From positions 62,001 through 126,000 of the forward strand of contig NZ_ATUY01000002.1 of assembly GCF_000420445.1 (NCBI RefSeq): DNA of 64,000 nucleotides. The letters run 5' to 3'. The notes under the pieces are model-generated. The model was given only the letters and a program-made list of their open reading frames with translations, was not told where the DNA came from and did not search any database. Origin of the DNA: Actinotignum urinale DSM 15805. Its GTDB lineage: Bacteria; Actinomycetota; Actinomycetes; Actinomycetales; Actinomycetaceae. Of the stretch, positions 37,733 through 46,611 are shown piece after piece; position 1 is the first letter of the stretch; the number at the start of each line of letters is the position of its first letter. A program made the position numbers and the translations under genes.

Positions 37733-39079
37733 ATGATTGGTTTGCAGGGATGTATTCGTGAATATGAGTGGGGTAGCCACACGGCTATTCCCGCTATATT
37801 TGGGCAATCACGCTCCTTAATTCCGGTTGCAGAATTGTGGTTTGGGGCTCATCCCGATGGCTCGGCACTCTGTGTGGATGCCACCACTGCACATTTCGTC
37901 CATTCGCCTATTTTTTCCGCCGGCAGGGCGTGCACAAGTGCGGGCGAGGTTCATGTAAATGGAAGTGCTGGCGAGGCTCCTCTAGAAACGACGGAAACTG
38001 TCGCAGATGCGAGTGAGCTTCATACAAGCGCGGGCCAGGTGCGCAAAACATCCATGACGTTGCAGGAGTATATTGCTGAAGATCCCATTGGCGCACTGGG
38101 ACGCCATGCTGTACGCAACAATAACCAGTTACCCTACTTAGTCAAACTTATTGCGCCGGAACGCCCCTTAAGTTTGCAGGTCCATCCTTCCCTTGATCAA
38201 GCCCGCGCAGGTTTCGAGCGCGAGAACCGGGCGGGAATCGCGCGAACCGCCCCTGAACGTAACTACAAAGACGCCAATCACAAACCTGAACTCATCTATG
38301 CACTGACACGTTTTGAGGCGCTTGCGGGGTTGCGAACAACCCGACGGGTGGAAGAAATTTTGAGTGGCCTGGACTTACCGCTAACGAATCATTTACTTCA
38401 AACTTTGCGCAACGACGGCGTATCCGCAGTTTTTTCACATTTGTTGAGCGAGAAAACACGGCCTGGACGCGAAGAAATTGCTGAGCTTGTGGGCAGGTGT
38501 AGGGAGCGTCGTCTTGCACAAAAATCGCCGTCGGTGAGGGCGGACAATATTGCGGAGAGACTTGCGGCAGACTATCCGGACGATCCGGGCGTTGTGGCGT
38601 CGCTACTAATGAACCCGGTGAGGCTACGACCGGGCGAGTCCTTGTTTATTCCTGCCGGAACGGTTCATGCCTACCTTTCCGGGCTGGGCGTAGAAATTAT
38701 GTCTGCCTCGGATAATGTTCTTCGTGCGGGGTTAACCTCAAAGCATGTAGATGTTCCGGAGTTGTTGCGGGTAATGGATCAGTCTGCGGTGCCTCCGATT
38801 CGCGTAGCTCCCGAAAAAATGAGCTTTTCGCACTCCACGTTTTATGTCCCCGTTGACGATTTTGAACTCTCTGTAGTTAAGCTCACAGACGCTTTGAAGG
38901 CGGAAAAAATTCGCGCACGCGGTCCGCGTATCATCCTATGTCTTGAAGGCGCTATTAACGTTTTCACTCAGAACGAAAGATGCACCGTAAATACGGGGAA
39001 AGCGGTTTTTATTCGCGACGACGAAGGCCCGGTACGGATGCGCGGTGTCGGCAAAGCAATTATTGCTTCTGTTCCGTAA
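37733..39079 (+). CDS. manA: mannose-6-phosphate isomerase, type I
   Basis: 448 residues from ATG 37733. Zinc-site motifs: AELWFGAHP (near 33-41), SLQVHPSLDQA (near 150) and a KPELIYALT segment. C-terminal cupin-like strands include the LFIPAGTVHAYL motif. It interconverts mannose-6-phosphate and fructose-6-phosphate. Between residues ~55 and ~110 lies a Ser/Thr/Gly-rich insertion not usual for the family. No ribosome site is visible; it follows DUF3027 with an 18-bp gap. Confidence 0.93.
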   Translation: MIGLQGCIREYEWGSHTAIPAIFGQSRSLIPVAELWFGAHPDGSALCVDATTAHFVHSPIFSAGRACTSAGEVHVNGSAGEAPLETTETVADASELHTSAGQVRKTSMTLQEYIAEDPIGALGRHAVRNNNQLPYLVKLIAPERPLSLQVHPSLDQARAGFERENRAGIARTAPERNYKDANHKPELIYALTRFEALAGLRTTRRVEEILSGLDLPLTNHLLQTLRNDGVSAVFSHLLSEKTRPGREEIAELVGRCRERRLAQKSPSVRADNIAERLAADYPDDPGVVASLLMNPVRLRPGESLFIPAGTVHAYLSGLGVEIMSASDNVLRAGLTSKHVDVPELLRVMDQSAVPPIRVAPEKMSFSHSTFYVPVDDFELSVVKLTDALKAEKIRARGPRIILCLEGAINVFTQNERCTVNTGKAVFIRDDEGPVRMRGVGKAIIASVP

Positions 39080-39282
39080 GGAATGGAGTAATAAATTTTA
39101 ACTACAGCATATGAGTGACGCGAGCCACTGCCCAGCCTATCTCCGTTTCTCGACATTTGAGATTTTTAACCCCCGTTTTTGACCGCATATTGAGATTTTA
39201 ATTTTCTGAGCCGAAAATGGCGAAATATAATATATAGGATCCTGATAAACGGGTCTTATCCAATTTTTAGGAGATAGTACGA

Positions 39283-40770
39283 GTGAGCGTTAAAACTACA
39301 TCTGATACCCGAGCAGATGAACAGCAATCGTCACAGTCCAACGTCTTTAAAGATTATTTCAAAATCAATGAGCGCCAAACCACCGTTGTTCGCGAAATTC
39401 GAGGCGGTCTCGTCACATTCGTGGCAATGGCCTACATTCTTATCCTTAACCCCCTCATTCTTTCCGGCCCGGATTCGACGGGAGCTTTCCTCGGTGGAGG
39501 CACCGCCGGCCCTAATATTCCGGCAATCGCAGCGGGAACGGCTCTTGTCGCTGCCGTATGTACAATCCTTACCGGCGTGGTGGCAAACTTCCCGCTCGCC
39601 ATGGCTGCCGGCCTCGGTTTAAACACCATCGTTGGTGCCGTTATCGTAAAAATGCCCGGAATGACCTGGGCAGACGGTATGGGCATTATCGTTATTGAAG
39701 GCCTAATTATTCTTCTTCTGGTGCTAACCGGCCTACGAACAGCAATTTTTAAGGCGGTACCGCGATTCTTGCGTACCGCTATTTCTGTGGGTCTCGGCCT
39801 GTTCATCACTCTGGTTGGTCTTGTTAACGCCGGTGTTGTGCGCCCGTCGAAAGGCACGCCACTTTCGCTAGGTATTAACGGATCCTTCGCCTCCTGGCCG
39901 ATGATGGTATTCCTCGTCGGTTTGGTTGTTACCGCAGTGTGCATGCTCCGCAAAGTCCCCGGTGCGATTCTCATCGGTATTATCGTCTCAACCGTCGTCG
40001 CAATTATCGTCGACAAAGTTGCGAACCCCGGAATGCTTGACCCGGTAAAGAACGTATCCGGTTGGAAGAGCGGTGGCCCAACGATTATGGGTAGCCCGGT
40101 GCAGATCCCTGAATTCAGCACCCTTGGCGTTTTCTCCATTACCGGCCCGATTCAGAAGCTCGGCTTCCTCGCGGCAATCGTTCTTGCGTTCTCCGTCATG
40201 CTTGCCGACTTCTTCGACACCATGGGCACCATGGTTGCCGTCGGTTCCGAAGGTGACCTTCTCGACGAGCACGGTATGCCCTACAACACCGGGCGTATCC
40301 TCACCATTGATTCCTTGGCCGCCACATTCGGCGGTATGGGTGGGGTTTCCTCGAACACCTCATTCGTCGAATCAGCGACAGGTGTTGCCGACGGTGCGCG
40401 CACCGGCCTTGCCAGCGTCACCACAGGTGTTCTTTTCCTTCTCTCCATTTTCTTCGCCCCCGTTGTATCCCTGGTTCCCAGCGAAGCTGCCGCTCCGGCG
40501 CTCGTTGCTGTTGGTTTCCTTATGATGCAGCAGGTAACAGAAATTGATTGGCACGACCTTTCTGTCGGCGTCCCGGCGTTCCTTACCGTTGCTTTCATGC
40601 CCTTTACCTACTCCATTACCGACGGCATCGGTATTGGGTTTATTGCCTACGCTATTATGTGGGCGTTTGCGGGCAAGGCGCGTAAGGTTCATCCGCTAAT
40701 GTGGTTCACAGCCGTTGTGTTTGTTGTGTACTTCTACCTTGATCCTATTCAGAAGTTGCTTCTTTCCTAG
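39283..40770 (+). CDS. NCS2/AzgA-type purine permease
   Basis: 495 residues from GTG 39283, with TAGGAGATA upstream. About 13 membrane helices. The first contains GGLVTFVAMAYILILNP, a hallmark of the AzgA-like hypoxanthine/adenine/guanine permeases, and the ADFFDTMGT motif near 310 is the substrate-binding signature. It likely imports purine bases by proton symport. I searched the leader for a purine riboswitch and saw none. Confidence 0.93.
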   Translation: MSVKTTSDTRADEQQSSQSNVFKDYFKINERQTTVVREIRGGLVTFVAMAYILILNPLILSGPDSTGAFLGGGTAGPNIPAIAAGTALVAAVCTILTGVVANFPLAMAAGLGLNTIVGAVIVKMPGMTWADGMGIIVIEGLIILLLVLTGLRTAIFKAVPRFLRTAISVGLGLFITLVGLVNAGVVRPSKGTPLSLGINGSFASWPMMVFLVGLVVTAVCMLRKVPGAILIGIIVSTVVAIIVDKVANPGMLDPVKNVSGWKSGGPTIMGSPVQIPEFSTLGVFSITGPIQKLGFLAAIVLAFSVMLADFFDTMGTMVAVGSEGDLLDEHGMPYNTGRILTIDSLAATFGGMGGVSSNTSFVESATGVADGARTGLASVTTGVLFLLSIFFAPVVSLVPSEAAAPALVAVGFLMMQQVTEIDWHDLSVGVPAFLTVAFMPFTYSITDGIGIGFIAYAIMWAFAGKARKVHPLMWFTAVVFVVYFYLDPIQKLLLS

Positions 40771-40808
40771 GGCTGGTTTGTCATGTCGTAATATATATGT
40801 ACGACGAT

Positions 40809-40843
40809 ATTGTGGGAGACAAGACAATCTTGTCTCCCACAAT
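40809..40843 (+). terminator. 16-bp hairpin after the purine permease
   Basis: ATTGTGGGAGACAAGA and its inverted copy surround CAA. Only weak T content follows. Confidence 0.7.
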
Positions 40844-41049
40844 TATGTTCCCGTCAGGGCTTTGCCTTACTCATGTGGATAAGGTGCAGGGCTAGGACGG
40901 CAGGTGTGGGCGGAAGAAGGCGACACTCGTCGTCCATAATATGTGCCCTACATGTGCGCTACCGATAAAATAGAAGGTGTGGCCGGCGAAACCTTAACAG
41001 AGGCGCGGTGGGAAACACCGCAAGAGCCGTGGGGCGTGAAGGAGTTAAC

Positions 41050-41772
41050 GTGAGTGACGATTTAGTTGATACCCAAGAAATGTATTTGAAAGCCATTTTT
41101 GAGCTAGAAGAAGAGGGTGTTGTGCCCATGCGTGCCAGGCTTGTTGAGCGGCTCGCGCAGTCTAAGCCCACGGTTTCTGAAACGGTTGCGCGGATGGAGC
41201 GAGACGGTTTGCTCTATGTGGATTCTAAACGCAGGCTTGTTTTAACTCCTGAAGGGCGCACAATTGCGACGAGGGTGATGCGCAAGCATCGTTTGGCGGA
41301 GCGGCTCCTTGTGGACGTGCTGAAGATGCCCTGGGAGCACGTGCATCCTGAGGCTTGCCGTTGGGAACATGTGATGTCCAGTGAGTTAGAGCAATGCATT
41401 GTCAATCTTGTGGGTGATGAGGGTAGCGATCCGTACGGGAACCCAATACCTTCTGAAGTTGTAACTAAACCAGCCACCGCGCAGGAAGCGGGGTTGGTTA
41501 CCCTGGGTTCTTGGGCTAAGTCTCGTGATGCTCAGGGGGCAGAGCAGGCCACGTCAGGCGGGCAGGTTATTGTGGAGCGTTTTGGGGAGCCTTTGCAAAC
41601 AGATACGGACACCATGACTCTTTTCGCCCGAAATAAGATTTTCCCCGGTGTGAAAGTGGATATTTCGCATTACGACGACGATGTTGTAATGATTTCAAAG
41701 AGCGGAGAGAAGGTTCTCGTGACCCCTTGGGCTACGCAACATATTTTTGTCCGCACGCAAAGCGATGCATAA
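41050..41772 (+). CDS. DtxR/IdeR-family metal-dependent repressor
   Basis: 240 residues from GTG 41050, with GGAG upstream. N-terminal winged helix (about 5-65), metal-binding dimerisation domain with His80, Glu84, Cys103, Glu106 and His107 (HPEACRWEHVMS), matching DtxR residues 79-106 with an offset of one. A C-terminal FeoA/SH3-like domain follows (~165-240). It should repress iron-uptake genes when Fe(II) is bound. No iron-uptake gene is adjacent. Confidence 0.94.
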   Translation: MSDDLVDTQEMYLKAIFELEEEGVVPMRARLVERLAQSKPTVSETVARMERDGLLYVDSKRRLVLTPEGRTIATRVMRKHRLAERLLVDVLKMPWEHVHPEACRWEHVMSSELEQCIVNLVGDEGSDPYGNPIPSEVVTKPATAQEAGLVTLGSWAKSRDAQGAEQATSGGQVIVERFGEPLQTDTDTMTLFARNKIFPGVKVDISHYDDDVVMISKSGEKVLVTPWATQHIFVRTQSDA

Positions 41773-42193
41773 ACTTTACGTGCAGGAAGAATTCTGCTTG
41801 CCGCGTTTTTGCGCATTGCATCGCCTGCCTAGCCCTACGTTCAGGAAGAATTCAGACTACGAATTAATCTGAAAATACTCTGGGATGTCTCTAAAATTTC
41901 CCCAAACCACGTCTTTCAGTATGCGAAATTTTGATGAGAGGCGCGATACATTTCGTCTCAAATCGTTATAAATGAAGGTTGTAAAATAATTTACTTTCAT
42001 TAGTGTTCGTGGGAAAAGTGTGAAAAATCAAGGAATTTATCGGTGTCAAAAGGGCGATGTGCCACGTGTTACTTAAGGATGACAAAGAGAAAAACACGGG
42101 TTACTCTCATATAGGTACAAGTTCAAACATGTGCGTGGTCGGCTTAAAAGTTGGCTGGGCACGTACTGGGAAAACTTAACACAAGGAGAAAAT
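41773..42193. other. intergenic region upstream of the NlpC/P60 gene
   Basis: No gene seen. It contains an 18-bp direct repeat, TACGTGCAGGAAGAATTC at 41777-41794 and again with one mismatch at 41836-41853. The right half is AT-rich. No c-di-AMP riboswitch pattern was found despite the wall-hydrolase gene. Confidence 0.55.
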
Positions 42194-42907
42194 TTGGGAC
42201 GTCACGCATTGAAGAGCGCGCAAACAACAACTATGCTCACCTCGCCTGTAGGCCGGACTGTTGTAGCAACACTCGCAGCAGGATCCTTTGCAGGCGCCGT
42301 GATCCCGTCAGCGGTAGCGGATACCGTCACTCCTGCGCAGAACTCGGCAACCGCTAAAGCGCAAGTCAAAGAAGATCTGGGTGGAACAAAAGCGGTTGAA
42401 GCCACGGAAAAAACAGAATGGAAGATTGAACAGGTTGATGTTAAGTCAGCCAAGCCGGTAGAAGCCCAAGCCACCGCAACTCAAGCCAATCAGGTTGCTA
42501 CGCAGCGTGCGCAGGCTCGCCAGGCTCAGGGAGCAGATGATGCTTCCGCTCCTGCCCCCACATCTTTTGCACCTCCCGCCAATGGCTCCATTGCCGCTAT
42601 CGCATTGTCCTATCAGGGCGCGCGCTACCGTGGTGGTGGAACAACTCCTGCGGGATGGGATTGCTCAGGTTTCGTCGGTTACGTATACCGTCAGGCAGGC
42701 ATTAACATTCCTCGTACCTCCGGTGCTATTCGTAGCGCAGGGCGCGTTGTTTCCGCCGCGGAAGCTCAGCCTGGAGATGTCATGTGGTGGCCGGGTCACG
42801 TTGGTATTTATGTTGGTGGGGGTCAGCATATGGCTGCTCGTAACCCAGCAGCGGGTACAAAGCTTGGTCCGAATTACGGTAACCCCACATACCTTCGCTT
42901 TGGCTAA
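42194..42907 (+). CDS. secreted NlpC/P60 peptidoglycan endopeptidase
   Basis: 237 residues from TTG 42194, chosen because AAGGAG lies six bases upstream and a signal peptide follows directly (hydrophobic core ~20-38, cleavage after SAVA). A disordered Ala/Gln linker leads to the NlpC/P60 domain (~140-237) with Cys157 (WDCSGFVG), His202 (PGHVGIYVG) and the final polar residue near HMAARNP. It should cut peptide stems of peptidoglycan. There is no extra wall-binding domain. A longer GTG start at 42131 would lack the ribosome site. Confidence 0.92.
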   Translation: MGRHALKSAQTTTMLTSPVGRTVVATLAAGSFAGAVIPSAVADTVTPAQNSATAKAQVKEDLGGTKAVEATEKTEWKIEQVDVKSAKPVEAQATATQANQVATQRAQARQAQGADDASAPAPTSFAPPANGSIAAIALSYQGARYRGGGTTPAGWDCSGFVGYVYRQAGINIPRTSGAIRSAGRVVSAAEAQPGDVMWWPGHVGIYVGGGQHMAARNPAAGTKLGPNYGNPTYLRFG

Positions 42908-42920
42908 AATTTAGATAGTG

Positions 42921-42952
42921 AATACTGCCGGTATAAAGCCGGCAGTATTTTT
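42921..42952 (+). terminator. terminator after the NlpC/P60 gene
   Basis: AATACTGCCGG pairs with CCGGCAGTATT around seven bases, followed by TTT. Confidence 0.88.
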
Positions 42953-43324
42953 ATGTTGGCTCATCGCCGGCTCGGCATGCACGTTTCATGGTTTGAGGAC
43001 ATTCATACTAGATTCACTGCCACGGTGAACGCAGGGTTCCTTACGATTTTGACGCCAGGATAATATTTTCCTCTCGCGCCTTATTCGTTCCTGCATGCAT
43101 GTTGAGAATCCCTACCATCATCGGTACAAAAACCATCGCGCCTTACAAGATTGCCGACATTCATGTTGAGGCTCACTACCACTATCGTGGTATTCCGCAA
43201 GAGGAAAGTGTTCTACCTCCTGCAATTTTGCTGGACGGCATGAGGGTCGAAGCAAAAGTTTTGAGTTTTTTACACCTAGTTGTCGTAAGATAAAACTATT
43301 CTTACGTGACTCGAAAGGGTTGTT
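42953..43324. other. intergenic region before the stress-protein gene
   Basis: No gene or RNA element recognised. The last 40 bases hold the leader of the USP gene, including GAAAGGG. Confidence 0.5.
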
Positions 43325-44215
43325 ATGTATCAACACGAAAATATTGTCATCGTCGGCATCGACGGATCACCAGAATCTCATGTTGCATTGCGGTGGGCAT
43401 GTCATGTGGCGATTAACAGAAGAGCAAGCATTCGCGCAGTTGCAGCGTACAGTGATGAAACACTTCGTGAAGATGCTCAAACGCTTCTCGACGAAGCAAT
43501 AGAAACTGTACGTGATCTTGACGTGAAGTTAAGTACCCAGACGGTTCAAGGGGACGCGGTTCAGGTACTCCTCGAACAATCAAAAGTGGGAGCTCGCATT
43601 ATCGTAGGGCAAAAAGGTGTGGATACACCCAAAGCAGGTCAACTCGGCCCGGTCGCCCACGCAGTCACATCAAAAGCCTTCTGCCCCGTCGCCGTGGTTC
43701 CCATGGACTACTCCAATAAGATTCCCATCAAACACATTGTGGTAGGCGTTGACGGCTCCGATGAATCTAAATATGCTCTAAATCTTGCCGTTCGCATAGC
43801 CGGGCGTTGGGGTGGCAAAGTTTCAGCCATAAACGCGGTAAATGTGGGTATGTCTGCCGGGCTTCTCCCCAGTGCTCAAATGACACAGGAAATCCTCGAA
43901 GATATTCGCATAGGACTCGAAGATACCGTTAAAGAAGTCCTGAGAGGGGACGAAACAGTTTCGGTATCCTGCTACGCGGTTGAAGGTTCAGCAAGCGATA
44001 TTATGGCTGATTTTTCTACGACGGTAGACCTCGTTATCGTGGGGACCAGAGGCCGAGGAGGGCTAACCGGTTTCCTCTTCGGTTCAACTAGCCAACAAAT
44101 CTTAAAAGAAACACATGCTCCGGTTATCGTCGTACCTCCGCGAGCAACAACAACACTTCACGTCAAAGATTCTAACGTTCCCTGGGACATCAAGGACGAT
44201 CCTTCCGCAAGGTAA
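43325..44215 (+). CDS. universal stress protein, two UspA domains in tandem
   Basis: 296 residues, with GAAAGGG upstream of the ATG. Domain 1 covers ~5-138, domain 2 ~142-282. Domain 2 has the full ATP-binding pattern GTRGRGGLTGFLFGSTS; domain 1 lacks it (GQKGVDTPKAGQLG), so only one site probably binds ATP. Tandem USPs are common in actinobacteria and respond to hypoxia, starvation or acid. tRNA-Arg follows. Confidence 0.93.
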   Translation: MYQHENIVIVGIDGSPESHVALRWACHVAINRRASIRAVAAYSDETLREDAQTLLDEAIETVRDLDVKLSTQTVQGDAVQVLLEQSKVGARIIVGQKGVDTPKAGQLGPVAHAVTSKAFCPVAVVPMDYSNKIPIKHIVVGVDGSDESKYALNLAVRIAGRWGGKVSAINAVNVGMSAGLLPSAQMTQEILEDIRIGLEDTVKEVLRGDETVSVSCYAVEGSASDIMADFSTTVDLVIVGTRGRGGLTGFLFGSTSQQILKETHAPVIVVPPRATTTLHVKDSNVPWDIKDDPSAR

Positions 44216-44306
44216 CTCGCACATACCGGACACGTAGAGTGGCACACCCAACGTATTATGTATATAACTGTGTTCCCGCGCGCTTTCCCGGTATGCTTAT
44301 AGGGTT

Positions 44307-44378
44307 GCCCTCGTAGCTCAGGGGAAGAGCGACCGCCTCCTAAGCGGTAGGTCGAAGGTTCGAATCCTTTCGGGGGCA
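44307..44378 (+). tRNA. tRNA-Arg(CCU)
   Basis: Acceptor GCCCTCG pairs with CGGGGGC. The anticodon loop CTCCTAA gives CCT, and the T-loop is GGTTCGAATCC. The discriminator is A and CCA is not encoded. Confidence 0.95.
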
Positions 44379-44493
44379 CAAGACATGTTAGGTATGGCAA
44401 AGAAAAGTGCGCCATACAATTGAACGCCACGTAGGTGCCGTTATAAAGAAAAAAGAACAATAGCCCACTAGAGGCGGGCAGATTCGGAGTCGT

Positions 44494-45759
44494 ATGAAAT
44501 CCGCAGATCGACCACTTCATATCGTCATGACGGTTCTTCACACTTCGCCGTTGGCGCGTCCGGGTTCAGCGGATGCCGGCGGATTAAATGTGGTTGTTTC
44601 TTCGACGGCTCAGGAGATTGCCCGTTCAGGGCATAAAGTCTCTCTCGTTTCGCGAAAAACATCCACAGATATGCCGGAAGTGGTGAACGATGTTTATGGA
44701 ATTAAGGGGCTAAACGCATATTTTCTTCCCGCAGGCCCTTCCCATCCTTTCGCAAAAAGTGAAACGGATGTGCTTATCGAGCCATTTACGCAAGAATTTT
44801 TCAACTGGTGGGAAACTTACGGACATGATGTCGATATTATTCATTCACATCACTGGTTTGCCGGGGAATCCTCTCTCCCTGTGGCTCGTGAGGCGAAAGT
44901 GCCACATATTCAGTCGTATCACTCTGTCGCCGCAGAGGTTGGTGAAAATCTAGAGGCGGGAGAGCAACCCGAATCAGAGATGAGAATCCCGGGCGAATCT
45001 TTTTGTGCCGCACATTCGGATCTTATTCTCGCGGTAAGCGAGGCAGAACGCGACATGATTGCCCGTCGTTATAATCCAACAATTCCTATCCCGGTTGTAT
45101 ATCCCGGCGTAGATACCGACATGTTCCGTCCGGTTGGTTGTGGAAAACCCCATTGTCGGGAGGGTAAAGCACGCATCGCTCAGCTAACAAACAAAGACCC
45201 CTATATTTTCTTCGCGGCTCGTTTACAGCCTTTGAAAGGCGCTGATTTAGCTATAGAGGCCTTGGCGCGCATACCTTCTGAAGAACGCCCTATTCTCATT
45301 ATCGCCGGGGAAGCATCGCAAGATTTCGCGGGTTACGAGGAATCGCTTCACAAACGCGCGTATGAGTGCGGCGTGGCGGAAAATATTCGCTATGTTGGAT
45401 CCCTATCCCGCCCTGAACTGGCGTGCATGATTTCATACAGTGACGTCATGGTAACGCCTTCCTATTCGGAAACCTTTGGAATTATTAATCTTGAAGCCGC
45501 CGCGTGTGGCGTCCCCGTCGTTGCATGGAATAAAACCGGATTAAAAGAGTCCGTTATCAATGGCGTGACGGGAACTCTGTGCGAAACACGTGATCCTGAA
45601 GAGTGGGCGCAGGCTATTGTGAACTATCTTCGCGATCCTGAGTTGCGCGCCAAGCACGCCCAGGCTGGCAGGCGTCACGCCCAAGCGCACACGTGGGAAG
45701 CCGTTGCGGAAAAATATGTTGATATTTATCGTCAGTGCCAAGGAAAGTACGTCAAGTAA
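44494..45759 (+). CDS. mshA: D-inositol-3-phosphate glycosyltransferase-like (mycothiol synthesis)
   Basis: 421 residues, with CGGAG before the ATG. GT-B family 4: the N-terminal HTSPLARPGSADAGGLNVVV matches the MshA nucleotide/acceptor loop, and the C-terminal EX7E region is SETFGIINLEAAACGVPVVA. MshA joins UDP-GlcNAc and inositol-3-phosphate to begin mycothiol synthesis. The next gene is an MshB-type deacetylase, which supports the role. The stop overlaps that gene as TAATG. Confidence 0.85.
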   Translation: MKSADRPLHIVMTVLHTSPLARPGSADAGGLNVVVSSTAQEIARSGHKVSLVSRKTSTDMPEVVNDVYGIKGLNAYFLPAGPSHPFAKSETDVLIEPFTQEFFNWWETYGHDVDIIHSHHWFAGESSLPVAREAKVPHIQSYHSVAAEVGENLEAGEQPESEMRIPGESFCAAHSDLILAVSEAERDMIARRYNPTIPIPVVYPGVDTDMFRPVGCGKPHCREGKARIAQLTNKDPYIFFAARLQPLKGADLAIEALARIPSEERPILIIAGEASQDFAGYEESLHKRAYECGVAENIRYVGSLSRPELACMISYSDVMVTPSYSETFGIINLEAAACGVPVVAWNKTGLKESVINGVTGTLCETRDPEEWAQAIVNYLRDPELRAKHAQAGRRHAQAHTWEAVAEKYVDIYRQCQGKYVK

Positions 45760-46544
45760 TGTGCAATCACGGTGTTCGTAACGTAACCAACGAGGAAACC
45801 GGTATAGACATGCTTTCCTCACCGCTGTTTGCACGAACCCTTTTTATCCACGCCCACCCCGACGACGAAGCAATCCAAGCTGGAGGCCTGACAGCGGCAC
45901 TGTGCAAAAGGGGACATAAAGTTGCCGTCGTAACATGTACTCGCGGTGAAGAAGGGGAAGCGGTTCCTGGGATATTGCCCGATGGTGCGACGGAAAAGGA
46001 TCTCGTCGTGCATCGAGAAAAAGAACTCGTGGCTGCGAGAAAAATTTTTGGTGTAGACGCCGGATTTTGGCTGGGGGCAGGGGAGCGCATCTACCGCGAT
46101 TCGGGGATGAGATGGGTTTCGCAAGGGGTCGCCGGGCCGGTTGAAAACGTTTCACCACACGCCTTTTCTGTTGCGCCTTTCGATGAAGAAATCCGCGACG
46201 CGCTCACGGTTATTCACGCATGGAAACCGACGGTTATTGTCGGCTACGATTCGGCAGGATCGTACGGGCACCCCGATCACAAACGCGCTCATGAGCTTGC
46301 CCTGGAGTGCGCTAGGGAAAGTGGCCTACCCTTCGTTGAGATTGCATCTGAAGAAGAACTGCCTGGATTTACCTATGTGGATACAAGCGAGTATGCATCA
46401 CTGGTATATCGGGCGCTTCGCTGTTACGAAAGCCAATTAACTGTTGTCGAGGCCGAGGAAAAGCCCTACTGGCAGATACGCCATGTGGGTGGGCAATTCC
46501 AAGAGGCGCCACTTTTTCCGGGGCTACGCCGGGCGCTAAATTAA
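45759..46544 (+). CDS. mshB: PIG-L/MshB-type GlcNAc-inositol deacetylase
   Basis: 261 residues from ATG 45759, overlapping the mshA stop; ATG 45810 is an alternative start with a shorter leader. Zinc motifs are intact: HAHPDDE near the N-terminus and GHPDHKRA later. MshB removes acetyl from GlcNAc-inositol, the step after MshA dephosphorylation. A mycothiol-conjugate amidase (Mca) role is a close alternative, but adjacency to mshA favours MshB. Confidence 0.82.
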   Translation: MCNHGVRNVTNEETGIDMLSSPLFARTLFIHAHPDDEAIQAGGLTAALCKRGHKVAVVTCTRGEEGEAVPGILPDGATEKDLVVHREKELVAARKIFGVDAGFWLGAGERIYRDSGMRWVSQGVAGPVENVSPHAFSVAPFDEEIRDALTVIHAWKPTVIVGYDSAGSYGHPDHKRAHELALECARESGLPFVEIASEEELPGFTYVDTSEYASLVYRALRCYESQLTVVEAEEKPYWQIRHVGGQFQEAPLFPGLRRALN

Positions 46545-46599
46545 TGCTGAAATTCGATACATCTTCGGCGTGCATCAAGACATTTCTTCCATAAATCTG

Positions 46600-46605
46600 T
46601 AGCGT
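46600..46605 (+). promoter_or_regulatory. -10 hexamer of the leaderless 1501-residue gene
   Basis: TAGCGT ends six bases before GTG 46612. AAAGG is present but abuts the start too closely to be a ribosome site. Confidence 0.45.
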
Positions 46606-46611
46606 TAAAGG

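Noticed and set aside
39080-39282. Purine riboswitch before the purine permease
   Set aside because: The conserved loop and junction sequences of purine riboswitches are not seen in the leader.
41773-42193. c-di-AMP (ydaO) riboswitch before the NlpC/P60 gene
   Set aside because: Expected by context in actinobacteria, but the conserved sequence blocks are not visible.
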